Below, piece by piece: positions 1 to 11,397 of a stretch of 64,000 nt of DNA. Position 1 is the first letter of the stretch. The number at the start of each line of letters is the position of its first letter. Under the pieces are notes generated by a model. It saw nothing but the letters and a program-made list of their open reading frames with translations, ran no database searches and was not told where the DNA came from. Source of the DNA: Gloeophyllum trabeum ATCC 11539 (taxonomy: Eukaryota > Basidiomycota > Agaricomycetes > Gloeophyllales > Gloeophyllaceae); NCBI RefSeq assembly GCF_000344685.1, contig NW_006920412.1:1719384-1783383 (forward strand), read 5' to 3'. The translations under genes were made by a program, and so were the position numbers.

Positions 1-105
1 GTGACGTCAGTCTGAGAACGCGTCTTGTACTTTGGCAGACGCACTCCTGTCGGCACGGCTGGAAACTTGGAATGCGTACCTGAGGTCAAGGCTTTCATCT
101 TGGAC

Positions 106-3100
106 ATGCTGTCCCTCCGCAGAGATGCATTGTTATGCAGAAGAGTTGTTTTTCTGAGGGATGCTCGAATCAACACCCGAAGATGTCTCGCAGATGCCGC
201 TGGTTCCTCCGCGACATCGAGTTCTAGTAGTGCCACCCCACCCGTATCTCGTCCGGAGGAGGAGAAGAAGGTGATCAGTGATTGCATCGTGCTCGCGACG
301 CCTGGCTCACCCTGCCAAGGCCGCAGAAGCATGGTTGTTTGCAGATTCAGTGTTTCCTGTCCGCTTGGCCACTTGGGAGTTCGTGTCCAATGTCGTATCC
401 GTACCCGGCCTGCGTTCTGACCCTGTCCTCATGCTGTTAAATGAAGTCTTCGGCACTACATTGGGATCTTTCGTGAGGAGACCATCCTCGCCAAGCTCAA
501 ACATATCCTCCAAGGTGTCAATGCTCACGGCTTCGAGCTCGTCTCTCTGGAACCACATTTCAAGGACGGAGGAGTGTTCATTCATTTTCGATACAACGCG
601 TCGGAGGGATCATCTACCTTGGAGGATATCGAGAAGCATGTCAGGGATCAGGCTGCCAAGCAGGGCGGTGTGCCTTCATGGAGTGGTGTAAGCCGAGGCA
701 GTATCTGGCTCGTCAAAGGTCATCCTTGGAGAGAGGTACCTCCCTCTACGTTCTACCAATCATATGGTAGCTTATTATTCATCCAGGATATGCACAGATT
801 TGCCTCCCCTATGCTCACGGTGGCTTTTGAGGGGCCTGACGTGCCGGAAGAGTCTTTGTACAGACTCTTGAGAGTGAGCAGTGTCTGAGATCGTGAGCAC
901 AGCTCCCCATCTGACTTTAAAGGATCCTGGAAGCCATTTGGTCGCATGCAAGATCTACGCAACCCTTCTCCTGTTCCAGCCGGGTCTCTTCGCTTCAGTA
1001 CCATTTTTTACAACCAAGTTCGCTCGGCTACCATCGCTAAGAATGTCATCCACGGTCTTGCTATCCCATCGACTCCGTCAGGGGGCAGAACGATCCTTCG
1101 CCTCGGTTACCGGGAGCCGCTCCAAGCCCACGTTATACGGGACTGGATCTTCAGTCATCCCAGAATAGTCCTCCCAATCGTTGTGTTCTTCCTTGGGACG
1201 CTCACCTACACTGTGAGTTAGTCGATTCAGCTATGGATACTCAGTATCCTAATATTGTCGACCAGGTATTCGACCCAATACGAGCATTTATGATTCAGGG
1301 CAAAGTGCAGGACTGGTTCGACTACAAACGTTCGTGTAATTAACCCCGCCGTGTCCATCTTACTAAGGTCTACTTGTAGAGTCGCGGATATACAGGTGGG
1401 TGCGCGCCAACACCGTGGAACGGTTCGCGCTGTCGTCAGTACCCGACGGCGGGCGTTCACAAACCACCGGGAATGTATGGAAGGAGAGAGAGGATGCGGA
1501 GGATGCGGTCTCGCGTTACTTGTCTGAAATGCCATGTAGGTCGATTCATTGGATAAAATGCGACGCGGCTGAGCATCTTCTGCAGCTTCGGTCGCCTTCG
1601 TACATGGTCCTCAAGGTAGTGGAAAGTCGACTATGCTCACCAAGATCCTGAACGAGACCGGGCGGTGAGTGCAGACTGCTGTCGGAAAGCGTCAGAAACT
1701 GATCGGTTCTGTAGCAAAGCCTTGATCATCGACTGTTCTCAATTGTTCAAGGCAAATTCTGATATTAACCTCGTTGCGTCCTTGGCAGACCAGACCGGCT
1801 ATTGGCCTGTCTTCCGCTTCATGGACTCGCTCAACAGCTTAATCGATATGGCCAGCGTAGGCCTTATTGGACAAAAAGGTTAGGATTATGCGTCTGCTGG
1901 TATGTGTCGAACTAAGACCGTCGCATCGCAGCTGGATTCAGTACGAGTCTGACCGATCAGGTGAAGCAAGTTCTGGAGGTGACAGGCACGGCCCTGCGCA
2001 AAGTGAGTGCCTCGTATCGCCAGAACATCCAGCGGCAAGTGAAGAATGCGCAATTGCAAGAGCAGCGGAGGCTGGAGGAGGCGAGGAAGCGAGAGCGGAT
2101 CGAGAATGGTGAATGGCATGACCCGAGACTTGACTGTATTGCAGGCAATGGTGTAATGTCCGAGCTCGGTATCGGCGACGAGACTATGGACCCGGACTAC
2201 GACATGGCCGCTACCGTAGGCCAAGCCGATAGCGAGGAAGAGAGGAAGCAGAAGGATGAGAGCAGGAAGGAAGCGGAGAGGCAGCAGAAGAGTATCGAGG
2301 ATGTGCAGGCTGTGGAATCATTACCGATCGTTATCCTGAAGAACTTCGAGTCCAAAGGCGGGGGTAAGGAAGAGGTTGTGAATGTCTTGGCTCAGTGGGC
2401 GGCGACATTGGCTGAGAGCCAGGTGAGTGCGCATGTGAGGGATTGGGCGGTGGCATGTGAGAAGTCTTATTTTGTCCCAGGTCGCGCATGTCATTGTTGT
2501 CAGCGACAATCGTGAAAATGCCAAGTCGTTGACGAAAGGTGGGAAGACAAGACTCAGAACAGTCTGCGAGACAGGTCTTTAACTCATTTGCGTTTCATAG
2601 CGCTGCCGACGAAGCCTCTCACGTCCGTCGCCTTGGAAGATGCAGACACGGCAAGCGCGCTGTCCTTCGTACAGCAAAAGCTTCGCGACGCCGGGCTAGA
2701 TTACACATTCACCAAACAACAGACGGCGTATGTAGAGCGGCTGGGTGGACGTGCGAGCGATCTGGAAACTGTAGGTCAGCACGGCGGACGTCTGGCATAT
2801 TGCTGATTTCCATTCCCAGCTTATCCACAAAGTCCGCAGTGGTCAGGATGTTGAGGAGGCTGTCGAAGACATTATTGATCGCGGAGTCGCCGAACTTCGG
2901 AAGAATGCCTTCGGCGAGGACGCGGATGATGTTAAGAATCTTCCGTGGACACGGGAGCAAGCATGGTCTATCTTGAAACGCCTGTCAAAAGAGACGGAGG
3001 TATGTGCAAAGACGTGTCTGCAGCATCGTCATGATTCTGATGTTCCGTGCTCTCGTAGGTTGCCTATCACGAGGTCCTCATGGATTCTCCCTTCAAAGAC

Positions 3101-3602
3101 AACGAGGCTGCTCTGAGGAACATGGAACATGCTGAATTGATCTCCATTACTACTCGCAACGGTAGGTGTTCCGAAGGGATTCTGTAAGTACTGGTTCCAC
3201 AACTGTGCATCCAGGTCGGCCTTCGACGATTAGGCCAGGAAAGCCGGTATATAAATATGTCTTCGAGCGTTTAGTCAACGGTTAGTAACAACTATCTCCC
3301 TTGGCTGTACATCCATCACTGACGCATCTCTACCGAAAGATCGCATCTTCCAGGCCACTCAGGACATCACTTTGAATGAGAAGGCGCTGGCGGGCGCGGA
3401 GGCTACCATTCGAGCGTGCGAAGAGGAACTGACGGTTCTGAAGCAGCTGGGATCTGATCCGAATCACTGGTTAGAGTGGAGGAGCGCATCGTCGGCCAGG
3501 GCTGCCTATCTGTTCAAGAAGATGAAAGCCGCTGAGACGAAGATCGAGGCTCTGGAGAAGCAGAACGCCGAGTTGAAGAAAGTCCTTGCCAAGGGGAGGT
3601 AG
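106..3602 (+). CDS. YME2: Mitochondrial escape protein 2 (Yme2/Rna12 family)
   Basis: Yme2 is an inner-mitochondrial-membrane protein that influences mitochondrial DNA maintenance and nucleoid structure. The first ATG in frame is at 106, with a stop upstream at 13-15; it opens an Arg-rich presequence (MLSLRRDALLCRR...). About 15 short introns (for example 271-319, 379-446, 736-786, 874-933, 1213-1265, 1330-1379, 1536-1585, 1665-1714, 1879-1931) join a coherent protein. After the presequence comes WLFADSVFPVRLATWDLRHY, the Yme2 N-terminal signature, then an RRM-like part (FKDGGVFIHFRYNASEG), a membrane segment (RIVLPIVVFFLGTLTY) and a P-loop HGPQGSGKSTML near 1608 in the AAA-like RNA12 domain. 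The C-terminus (from about 3370) is a coiled coil. Assignment rests on the presequence, P-loop and overall order; the presequence start is the least certain part. Confidence 0.9.
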
Positions 3603-4215
3603 TGGTGGTAAGTACACGCTCATGATTTATTCGCAGTGGGATTGTTTTATCGACACTATGTAAACTAGGCATTCGAAATAGGGGCAGACTGTGTAGCCGC
3701 TGTAAATACGACGAGATGACACCTAGACAGCCTTAAACTATGTCAGAATACATGATACTCAGGGAAGATAGAACATGTGTTAGAGTAACTATAGACTGCC
3801 GACGAGCCGAATCTGTAATAGTCGCACGGTGTCCATGGAGACCATAGACCCGACAACAGAGTCTTACTGCGGGTGGCCGGCCATCATTCCCATTGCTGGC
3901 TCTGAAAGGCGAGTAGCAAGTCCGTCACCTTCACCCTTATCCTTCGTTTCTCTTTCTTACCCTTCTCTGTCTTGCCAGAGGCGCAGGTCAGGACGTTGAT
4001 CGTCTCTTTTCCGTCTTCATTTCCCTTCCTCGCCGGCCAAGTCTGGTACCGATCGGACTCTCTGGGAGAGCAGATATTCACATCCACCCGGTTCAACCCA
4101 CTGGCTGCCTGCCATTTTCTGTCCTTTAATCCGTGAGTTTGCCTAAGCTATGTCAACGGTCTGAGAATGTAACGGTTGGACGTTTCAAGCCCTGTATAAG
4201 TTCTAGCGGAGCAAA
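3603..4215. other. Intergenic region between YME2 and the tetraspanin gene
   Basis: No convincing gene is seen on either strand. It should hold the YME2 3' UTR and the tetraspanin promoter. A pyrimidine-rich stretch lies around 3940-4030, and a TATAA-like string at 4195-4199 is too close to the ATG at 4216 to act as an ordinary TATA box. Confidence 0.6.
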
Positions 4216-5172
4216 ATGGTCTCGAAGAAATTGACGGGCGTTTGGGCTTTCGTCGACTTCTGTCTCCTCGTGTCAGGCGTCATCGCACTCGCGTTCTCAA
4301 TTGTTTGGCGGGCTCCCAACCTTCTCTTGAATCTGGTTTTCAGCAAAGGGGATTTGACCGGTACGTGTTGTGGCATATTAAATGAAATATGGAGGCACTC
4401 ATGGCGCCTGCAGCGGGAACTGTGCTCGGCGTATCCCTCTTGCTGACATTTGCCGTCTCGATCGGAGCAATTGTCCAGCGCAATCATGTTACGTCCGGAC
4501 TTGTCATTCTGAACTGGTTCTTGGTCTTGGACGCCATTGGGATCGCCGTGATCGGCACTTTCGTATGGTTCTACACTCTCGAAGAGCGCAACAACTATCA
4601 CGAAGTTTATTCCAAGCTCACGGATGACACCATCATTCAGATTCAAGACAAGGCGAGACTTCTACACTTGAATGGAAACTAAGTCTGACCTTCCTCTGCC
4701 CGTAGTTGAAGTGCTGCGGCTACTTCAATGGCTCAGACCACCTCGTTCTTGGCGGTCAATTCTGCGCGAACCAAACATTCGTTGATGGCTTCCTCAAGCT
4801 TGACAATACTACGAAAGATTGGACAGGTGCCTGTGTCACCCCTATCACCTCCTTTGCCGATGCATCGCTCAACAACGTTTTCACGTACGTCCTAACGCAC
4901 TGTACCTGCCTTATCATATTCTCATCCTTATCTTCTAGCTCCGTAAGATCGATCCAGCAGAAAGGGTAACATGACGCTCACACCTACACACAGGTCTACG
5001 GTTTCATGGCGGTTGTCATCTGTCTTTTCCTAGCCTCTCTTTGCGTAATCAAGAAGGTACGTACTTATACCTCCTTTCTGTCAAGGCTGTATGCTGATAA
5101 ACATCTCAGCGTCAAGAGGAAGAACGATTCAAGAGAATCGACGCCAAGCGTGGAGGGCGTGGTTTCGTGTAA
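4216..5172 (+). CDS. Tetraspanin, 230 residues
   Basis: Four-pass plasma-membrane or vesicle protein that organises membrane microdomains. Exons are 4216-4360, 4414-4652, 4706-4884, 4939-4942, 4994-5056 and 5110-5172 (693 nt, in frame). The four hydrophobic helices are FVDFCLLVSGVIALAFSIVW, GTVLGVSLLLTFAVSIGAIV, a third around GLVILNWFLVLDAIG, and GFMAVVICLFLASLCVI. The large loop starts DKLKCCGYF, giving the tetraspanin CCG motif, plus two further Cys (QFCANQ and GACVTP), the classic four-Cys pattern. The tail is basic and charged (KKRQEEERFKRIDAKRGG). Two splicing oddities are needed: intron 4653-4705 starts with GC, and exon 4 is only 4 nt. I cannot tell which fungal tetraspanin subclass this is. 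Confidence 0.85.
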
Positions 5173-5619
5173 ACGATACCCGAGGGTGGGCCTAAGCATA
5201 TACGCACTCTGCCTGGGCAAGTACCGTATATGCAGAAAGCATAATCAGACACGTACTTTCTGCTTTCCCACTTCATTGTCAGTCCTTTCTCGAGCGATTT
5301 AATATTGTTCCGCTAGAACTTCAGATTGTTTCTTCGTCCCGGTTGTCCTGGCATGTATTTTATCTGTATTCGTTCTAGACTAAGAGGTATCGGATGACGG
5401 AAGGCAATCTCAACGGAATTGTAACGACGTCAGACATAGGCAACCAAGTAAGTAGCAGGCTCGACCCTCAACGTTCACTTGTGGTGGGACCAATAGCGAT
5501 TACCGTGTAATGATTGGTCCAGGGATCTTTCATCTGCTACCACATACATACTGGTTCCCGGCTGGTCCAATTTTCATTACAGCAGCAGTTTCTATTCCCT
5601 CGGTCTATCAGCTCTCACC
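5173..5619 (+). promoter_or_regulatory. Intergenic region and presumed BMT2 promoter with three CCAAT boxes
   Basis: No gene is seen. Upstream of the BMT2 ATG there are CCAAT cores at 5490-5494 (plus strand), 5513-5517 (ATTGG, minus strand) and 5567-5571 (plus strand). CCAAT boxes are bound by the Hap/NF-Y complex in fungi; that these copies are used is inference. Confidence 0.45.
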
Positions 5620-6638
5620 ATGGCTAGGACTCGTAAAAGGAAGACTCCTGTGGTCAGCGCAAGCGAGGGGCGCCCGCTCGCGTCGGCGAACAAGAGTTCT
5701 AGCAGAGCTGTGATCAGGAGATTCCATTACCTACTCAGAAGTAAAGTCCAGCTCGAAAAGCAGAAGGCTAGTCCAGCCAATTCGCAAGCCCTGGCCGAAA
5801 TAGACCAGGAAATAGCGAATCTTGGCGGGTTGGACGCGTACCAAAAGATGTCCACTATCGGCCAGGGCAGTGATCGAGGAGGAGGGAGCGAAAAGGTGTT
5901 CATCCAGTGGTTGAAGGAAGAAGGTTTGAACAATATCGGAGTGAAGTCTAAAGTCAAGTATGTATGTCCGTCAGTTGCGTTGCAGCGTTCCATGAGTGAC
6001 CGTAATGCTTGTATGACTTCCGAGTAGATTGCTGGAGGTCGGTGCACTGAAACCCGACAACTATGCTTCTTGCTCTTCGTGGATCGAAGTTACACCCATC
6101 GACCTCCACTCTCAGCATCCCTCCATCCGCGAACAGGACTTTCTTCAAATGGACGAAGTCGAGCACGCAGAAAAATGGGACCTAATAAGTCTAAGTCTGG
6201 TCCTCAATTTCGTCCCCGACGCTCATGACAGAGGTGAGCACGCTGGCTTGCAAATGCTGAACGAATCAACAGCCGTACCACCTCTATTCTGCAGGTCGCA
6301 TGCTCAGGCTTGCTCGTACTATGTTACGGCCGGATGGCTTGCTTTTCCTCGCGGTGAGTTGTTCTGTTTGCACGTATAGCAAACTGAAATACAGATCTGT
6401 ATATCGCCAGCTTCCTCTGCCCTGTGTTCGTAATTCTCGGTACCTCACAATGGACCACCTCAGAGCCCTCATGAATGCACTCGGTTTTGCTGAAATAAAG
6501 AGCCGGTGGAAAGATGGCGGTAAGATGGCTTACTGGCTCTATCGCAAGAGTGCGCCGGACTCTCAGGAGCAGGAGCGATTCCGCAGGAAGACCGTGCTGC
6601 TCCAGGGCAAGCGGAATAACTATGCAATCCTGTTGTAA
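5620..6638 (+). CDS. BMT2: 25S rRNA adenine-N1 methyltransferase Bmt2, 276 residues
   Basis: Bmt2 is a nucleolar SAM-dependent enzyme that makes m1A in 25S rRNA during large-subunit maturation. Exons 5620-5957, 6028-6233, 6295-6353 and 6411-6638 sum to 831 nt. The start MARTRKRKTP is a basic nucleolar-type N-terminus. Then comes GGLDAYQKMSTIGQGSDRGG, typical of the family; the SAM-binding beginning LLEVGALKPDNY; the motif DLISLSLVLNFVPDAHDRG, in which the Bmt2 SLVLNFVP string is clear; and a C-terminal part with RNSRYLTMDHLRALM and ending KRNNYAILL. Length is a little short of the yeast protein but complete. The gene end lies only about 40 bp from a MITE. Confidence 0.88.
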
Positions 6639-6676
6639 CGCCAGCCAGTGCCAGCTTTTCAGAATCGCTTCCGTTA

Positions 6677-7066
6677 CTGTATGTCTATGTATGTAAGCGA
6701 CGTAACGCGTAACGCAGCCTCCGTTGCGTTACCCGGAGCGCACTTGGTAACGCGTAACGCAGAGGTTGTTGTCTTCTCCGGGGAAGTGTAACGCTCGTCA
6801 AAAATTCGATTTTTGGTGGGATTTAGCTACGAATATTATTCCGTCAATATATCTCAGCAGTTAAAAATCAAGTATTATATTGTAGAGTGCTTCTTTGCAT
6901 CCCTAATATGGAAGGATCATATGTAGAAGCGCATGGGTACTTACTGGTCGGGTTGCGGTTGCTAATTTTACCAATGTAACGCGTAACGCCGGCTTTGTTA
7001 CTTCGAGGGGTGCCATTTCAAGGTGTAACGCTGTGCGCCCGGTTGCTTACATACATAGACATACAG
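6677..7066. mobile_element. 390-bp non-autonomous MITE with 22-bp terminal inverted repeats and TA duplication
   Basis: The ends are perfect 22-bp inverted repeats: CTGTATGTCTATGTATGTAAGC at 6677-6698 and its reverse complement at 7045-7066. TA flanks both sides (6675-6676 and 7067-7068), the duplication expected for Tc1/mariner-type insertion. There is no coding capacity. Next to each end are copies of GTAACGCGTAACGC or its half unit (around 6701, 6751, 6789, 6976 and 7025), a subterminal repeat pattern common in MITEs. The right part of the element is present again in the duplicate copy after the gap (right inverted repeat at 8163-8184). Confidence 0.75.
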
Positions 7067-7310
7067 TACTACACTTACCAATACCTGGAGTATATCCCGT
7101 CAATAGGAACACCACGTATATATGAAATTAACTGTAGCTGGGTGATCTGGAGGTCGGACGGAAAGACGAGGGCCACACTGCCGCCGCGACAGCGAAACGG
7201 AGATCAGTGTGACGCAGAGTGCGATTACAGTAACCTGACCGTGTGATACCTTTATCCAACATGTATTAGTGGTCAACTTTCGTAGGATGAACAGTTATTT
7301 GCACACCTTC
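6811..7310. repeat. Direct repeat, copy 1, ending exactly at the assembly gap
   Basis: About 500 bp that recurs at 7929-8428 with a constant offset of 1,118 bp. By eye the copies differ at two positions near the left end (6818 versus 7936, and 6831 versus 7949) and are then identical to the gap edge. The copy starts inside the MITE and includes its right inverted repeat. Confidence 0.85.
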
Positions 7311-7794
7311 NNNNNNNNNNNNNNNNNNNNNNNNNNNNNNNNNNNNNNNNNNNNNNNNNNNNNNNNNNNNNNNNNNNNNNNNNNNNNNNNNNNNNNNNNN
7401 NNNNNNNNNNNNNNNNNNNNNNNNNNNNNNNNNNNNNNNNNNNNNNNNNNNNNNNNNNNNNNNNNNNNNNNNNNNNNNNNNNNNNNNNNNNNNNNNNNNN
7501 NNNNNNNNNNNNNNNNNNNNNNNNNNNNNNNNNNNNNNNNNNNNNNNNNNNNNNNNNNNNNNNNNNNNNNNNNNNNNNNNNNNNNNNNNNNNNNNNNNNN
7601 NNNNNNNNNNNNNNNNNNNNNNNNNNNNNNNNNNNNNNNNNNNNNNNNNNNNNNNNNNNNNNNNNNNNNNNNNNNNNNNNNNNNNNNNNNNNNNNNNNNN
7701 NNNNNNNNNNNNNNNNNNNNNNNNNNNNNNNNNNNNNNNNNNNNNNNNNNNNNNNNNNNNNNNNNNNNNNNNNNNNNNNNNNNNNNNNNNNNNN
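7311..7794. other. Assembly gap (484 N)
   Basis: A run of N with no sequence information. It sits between the two direct-repeat copies, so the local order and copy number here are not reliable. Confidence 0.99.
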
Positions 7795-7928
7795 ACTGAT
7801 AAGGTGATAAGAAAATTCATATATATTCGTTGTATCTACTCGATGTACTGTACGTGATTGCCCTTCGGGCAACCGACCGCCTGGGGCAAACGCGCTCGTC
7901 TTCCGTTTGCTTGGAATATTTCAACAAT
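7795..7928. other. Unique segment after the gap with a short perfect hairpin
   Basis: No gene is seen. It replaces the left part of the MITE in front of repeat copy 2. It contains TTGCCCTTCGGGCAA at about 7858-7872, a 6-bp perfect stem with a 3-nt loop. Confidence 0.5.
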
Positions 7929-8428
7929 TTTTGGTAGGATTTAGCTACAAATATTATTCCGTCAATATATCTCAGCAGTTAAAAATCAAGTATTATATTG
8001 TAGAGTGCTTCTTTGCATCCCTAATATGGAAGGATCATATGTAGAAGCGCATGGGTACTTACTGGTCGGGTTGCGGTTGCTAATTTTACCAATGTAACGC
8101 GTAACGCCGGCTTTGTTACTTCGAGGGGTGCCATTTCAAGGTGTAACGCTGTGCGCCCGGTTGCTTACATACATAGACATACAGTACTACACTTACCAAT
8201 ACCTGGAGTATATCCCGTCAATAGGAACACCACGTATATATGAAATTAACTGTAGCTGGGTGATCTGGAGGTCGGACGGAAAGACGAGGGCCACACTGCC
8301 GCCGCGACAGCGAAACGGAGATCAGTGTGACGCAGAGTGCGATTACAGTAACCTGACCGTGTGATACCTTTATCCAACATGTATTAGTGGTCAACTTTCG
8401 TAGGATGAACAGTTATTTGCACACCTTC
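7929..8428. repeat. Direct repeat, copy 2
   Basis: Second copy of 6811-7310. It carries the right end of the MITE but not the left end, and runs on without a break into the DLD1 promoter (8429-8589). Confidence 0.85.
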
Positions 8429-8589
8429 TCTAATCTCACCTGACGTCTCAGATGTCGCTATCATTCGTCATGAACTCGCTTTCGTCTAAATATAATGCGG
8501 TGATATTATGCTTCAGTCCAGGGCGATATTAGTAGTCGTCTACTCCGAGGTCTTCTTCTTGTAGTCTCTCGTCTGCCTCTCGCTTTGCA

Positions 8590-11040
8590 ATGTTGTCATC
8601 AGCAAAGCGGCTGTTCTGTCGGAGGGGCCGCATCGGTGTCTCCAGACCCACGAAGGCGCATGGCGGTCAGCATCCCGTAAGGTGGAATTCTACCGGTGCC
8701 ACCACCAAGCCTGCTGTGGGGAAAGTGGAAAGACTGTTATGGGGTTCCTGCATGGCTCTCAGTATTGGCGTGCTTGCGTACGAGAGGGAGCTCTTACCAG
8801 TGAGTGTTCACGATCCGCGAGGTAGGACTCCTCGTGCACGTGTGCGACGCTCCGGATTGCATTTTGTAGGGCTCGAAAAGGTCACCTGCAAATGATGACC
8901 CTCTTACATTCAACACCCAGTACGCTTCTCCGAATGAGCTTCAGCAGGCTATCCGAGAGCTCCGCGAAGCATTTCCAGAAGAGGGCCGAGTTACGACTGA
9001 GCCTGAAACCGTCAAAGACTACGGTTCTTCTGATAACTCGTATCACCCTTCTGCACCCCATGCAGTCGTTGTTCGTGCATACAGCACAGAAGATGTCGTC
9101 AACATTGTCAACATAGCACGCAAGTATAGGGTGCCTATAACCCCCTACGGAGGTGCTACCAGTCTAGAGGGACATTTTTCGGGTGTGCGTGGTGCGCTAC
9201 TGGAGGCTCTGTCTCTCTCTGTAACTCTACCTTATAGTATGCCTCGCGCGACATTTGCATTGACATGAGCGGCATGGATAAAATCTTGGACATACATGGT
9301 TATATTCTTGTCCTGAGATCCTTCATCTCCACTTACTCACCCGTGGTCAGAGGACGACGGCGACTTGATATGTCAAGCTGGAGCCAAGTGGGAAGACATC
9401 AACGATACATTGAAGGAAAAGGGTATACCGCTGTTCTTTCCGGTATGTAGTTGATGCCAACCAGGAGTGGTTATACTGACCATACAAGTTGGACCCTGGG
9501 CCCGGTGCAGTAAGCTGCGCACCTTGAGATGTTATCACGAGACGAAATAACATATATTTCTCCCAGACTATAGGGGGTATGATAGGAACGGGTTGTTCAG
9601 GAAGTAGGTAGACTTACCATTCACACACATCCACGAAGCTGAACTAATGCGATTGATCAGCAAACGCGGTTAGATATGGAACTGCTAAAGGAGAGTGGTT
9701 TCTCAATGTTGTATGCGGAGTTATCTTCTTCAGACACTGCAGAAGTAGGTTTGACATGAGTCTACATAGACGGTGGTACTACCATCAGGAGAGGTCATCA
9801 AGACCCGTAGAAGAGCCAGGAAGTCATCTGCCGGTTTCGACACGACCAAAATATTCATCGGCGCCGAAGGGACGCTCGGTATTGTGACTGAGGGTTAGTG
9901 CGAGTAAGTTTGCAAGTGGGTTCACACGCTTATCACTTTGCAGCTACTCTGCGTTTGGCGCCCCTCATTCCAACTAGAGTGGCAATGGCGCAATTCCCGA
10001 ACGTGGACAAGGCAGTCAGTGCCGTACAAGAGGCTCTGAACTCACCTTACGGGCCCCATCTCCGTAAGGGGTGCTATTCTCCGGCTGCCACTGTGTGATT
10101 TGCTGATCGACTCCGCAGAATGTGTCGAGCTCCTGGATGACAATAGTAAGCGCCCCGTTCGTCGTATAATTGCTGCATTAAAGATCGCTATTTAGTGATC
10201 AGGGCGATGAATGATGGTGGCATGGTAGCACGTAAACTCCCTGAGAAGGACACCCTCTTTTTCAAAATCCAAGGGGCTCCGCAAGCCATCAAGGAGACGG
10301 CTGATGTAGTCAAGGCCATAGTCAAGAAGCATAATTCTACCCAATTCGAGTTTGCAGCGACTGATGAAGAAGCCGACAACCTATGGCAGAACCGTAAATA
10401 TGCATTGACTTCAACGCTCTCATGGATCCCAGGGGCCAGGGGTTGGACAACTGATGTCTGGTATGCTGGCCAGTCCGTTTGATTAGCATCCGGCTCACGC
10501 ACTTGGGCACAGCGTGCCTCCCTCCTGCCTTCCCACACTGGTGTACGAGACCAAAAAGGATCTTGCCGATGCAGGTATCATCTCGACCATCGTAGGGCAC
10601 GTCGGAGACGGTATTCGCTTTCCCTCTCTATTATTCATCTCAATTCATTGGTAGCGTTTCGTAGGTAACTTCCATGCGTTGCTTCTTTTCAAGAACGACG
10701 AAGAGTTACAGGCGGTTAGTGATGCCGTGCATCGTATGGTTCATCGTGCCATTGCTCTGGACGGGTCATGTGTGTAATATGACCGCCTATCTGTTTGTTC
10801 TGAAAGTTGAGTCTCTACAGGTACCGGCGAACATGGGGTGGGGGTTGGCAAGAAGGAGTACCTGAACGATGAGTTAGGTGAAGGCACTGTAGCCTTGATG
10901 AAGACGTTGAAGAAGGCTATAGATCCACTCAACATTATGAATCCAGGCAAGGTACAAGCAATATATTCTACCTCTGATTACACGATCTGAGATCTGTTCA
11001 GCTCTATCCGGACCAGCCGAAAGATCGGAAAGCGCAGTAA
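8590..11040 (+). CDS. DLD1: Mitochondrial FAD-dependent D-lactate dehydrogenase (cytochrome)
   Basis: Oxidises D-lactate to pyruvate and passes electrons to cytochrome c at the inner membrane. About 14 introns, all with GT donors, give a continuous protein. The start [20 protein letters not shown] is an Arg-rich presequence, followed by one hydrophobic anchor ([17 protein letters not shown]). The FAD-binding domain carries [36 protein letters not shown] and [18 protein letters not shown]. The C-terminal FAD-oxidase cap holds [15 protein letters not shown] and [15 protein letters not shown], with the His-rich motifs of this family. The end is [19 protein letters not shown]. One exon is about 21 nt (LDPGPGA, about 9490). 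D-2-hydroxyglutarate dehydrogenases are related, but the presequence plus anchor fit Dld1 better. Confidence 0.92.
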
Positions 11041-11397
11041 AGCAGCCATACGCTCAGTGGACTACCGGAAACCAGTCTATATGCTATATCGACTTCCCCT
11101 GCTTTCCAATTCGTGCCATATATGGATAGTGCACCAGTATAGCTTGGATTACATGTATTCCGGATGCCGTGAGAATGATGAATTTTAGCTTTTGTGGCAT
11201 ATTGTGGCAACCAATCATAGGAGTTGGATTCATGTGAATCGTGATTGTGATCGAACGATGTGGCGCACGCAGACTGCAACTCGGACATCGAGGCCTCCTG
11301 CCGTCACTGGACGACGCGTCCAACGACGAACCCGACTTCTCGGGGAACAGAATACTTCTTACCTGGTCTCACCGGAGATTTGAGCAATCGCGACGTC
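11041..11397. other. Intergenic region between DLD1 and the nucleotidase gene
   Basis: About 360 bp with no convincing gene. A longer in-frame extension of the downstream gene from 11260 exists, but its sequence looks random and the family start motif begins at 11398. Confidence 0.6.

Noticed and set aside
4040..4110. Possible tRNA gene suggested by GGTTCAACCC at 4089
   Set aside because: No matching A box at the right distance and no cloverleaf can be drawn around it.
7858..7872. TTGCCCTTCGGGCAA hairpin as a terminator
   Set aside because: Intrinsic terminators of this kind are bacterial. In this fungal repeat region it is most likely chance or part of a repeat.
6811..8428. The direct repeats as LTRs of a retrotransposon
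   Set aside because: No TG...CA ends, no target duplication and no primer-binding site are seen, and copy 1 starts inside a MITE. A duplicated contig end is simpler.
11260..11397. Longer N-terminus for the nucleotidase-type phosphatase
   Set aside because: The extension is unlike the family, and MIKLSVLHFNDVY at 11398 is the usual beginning.
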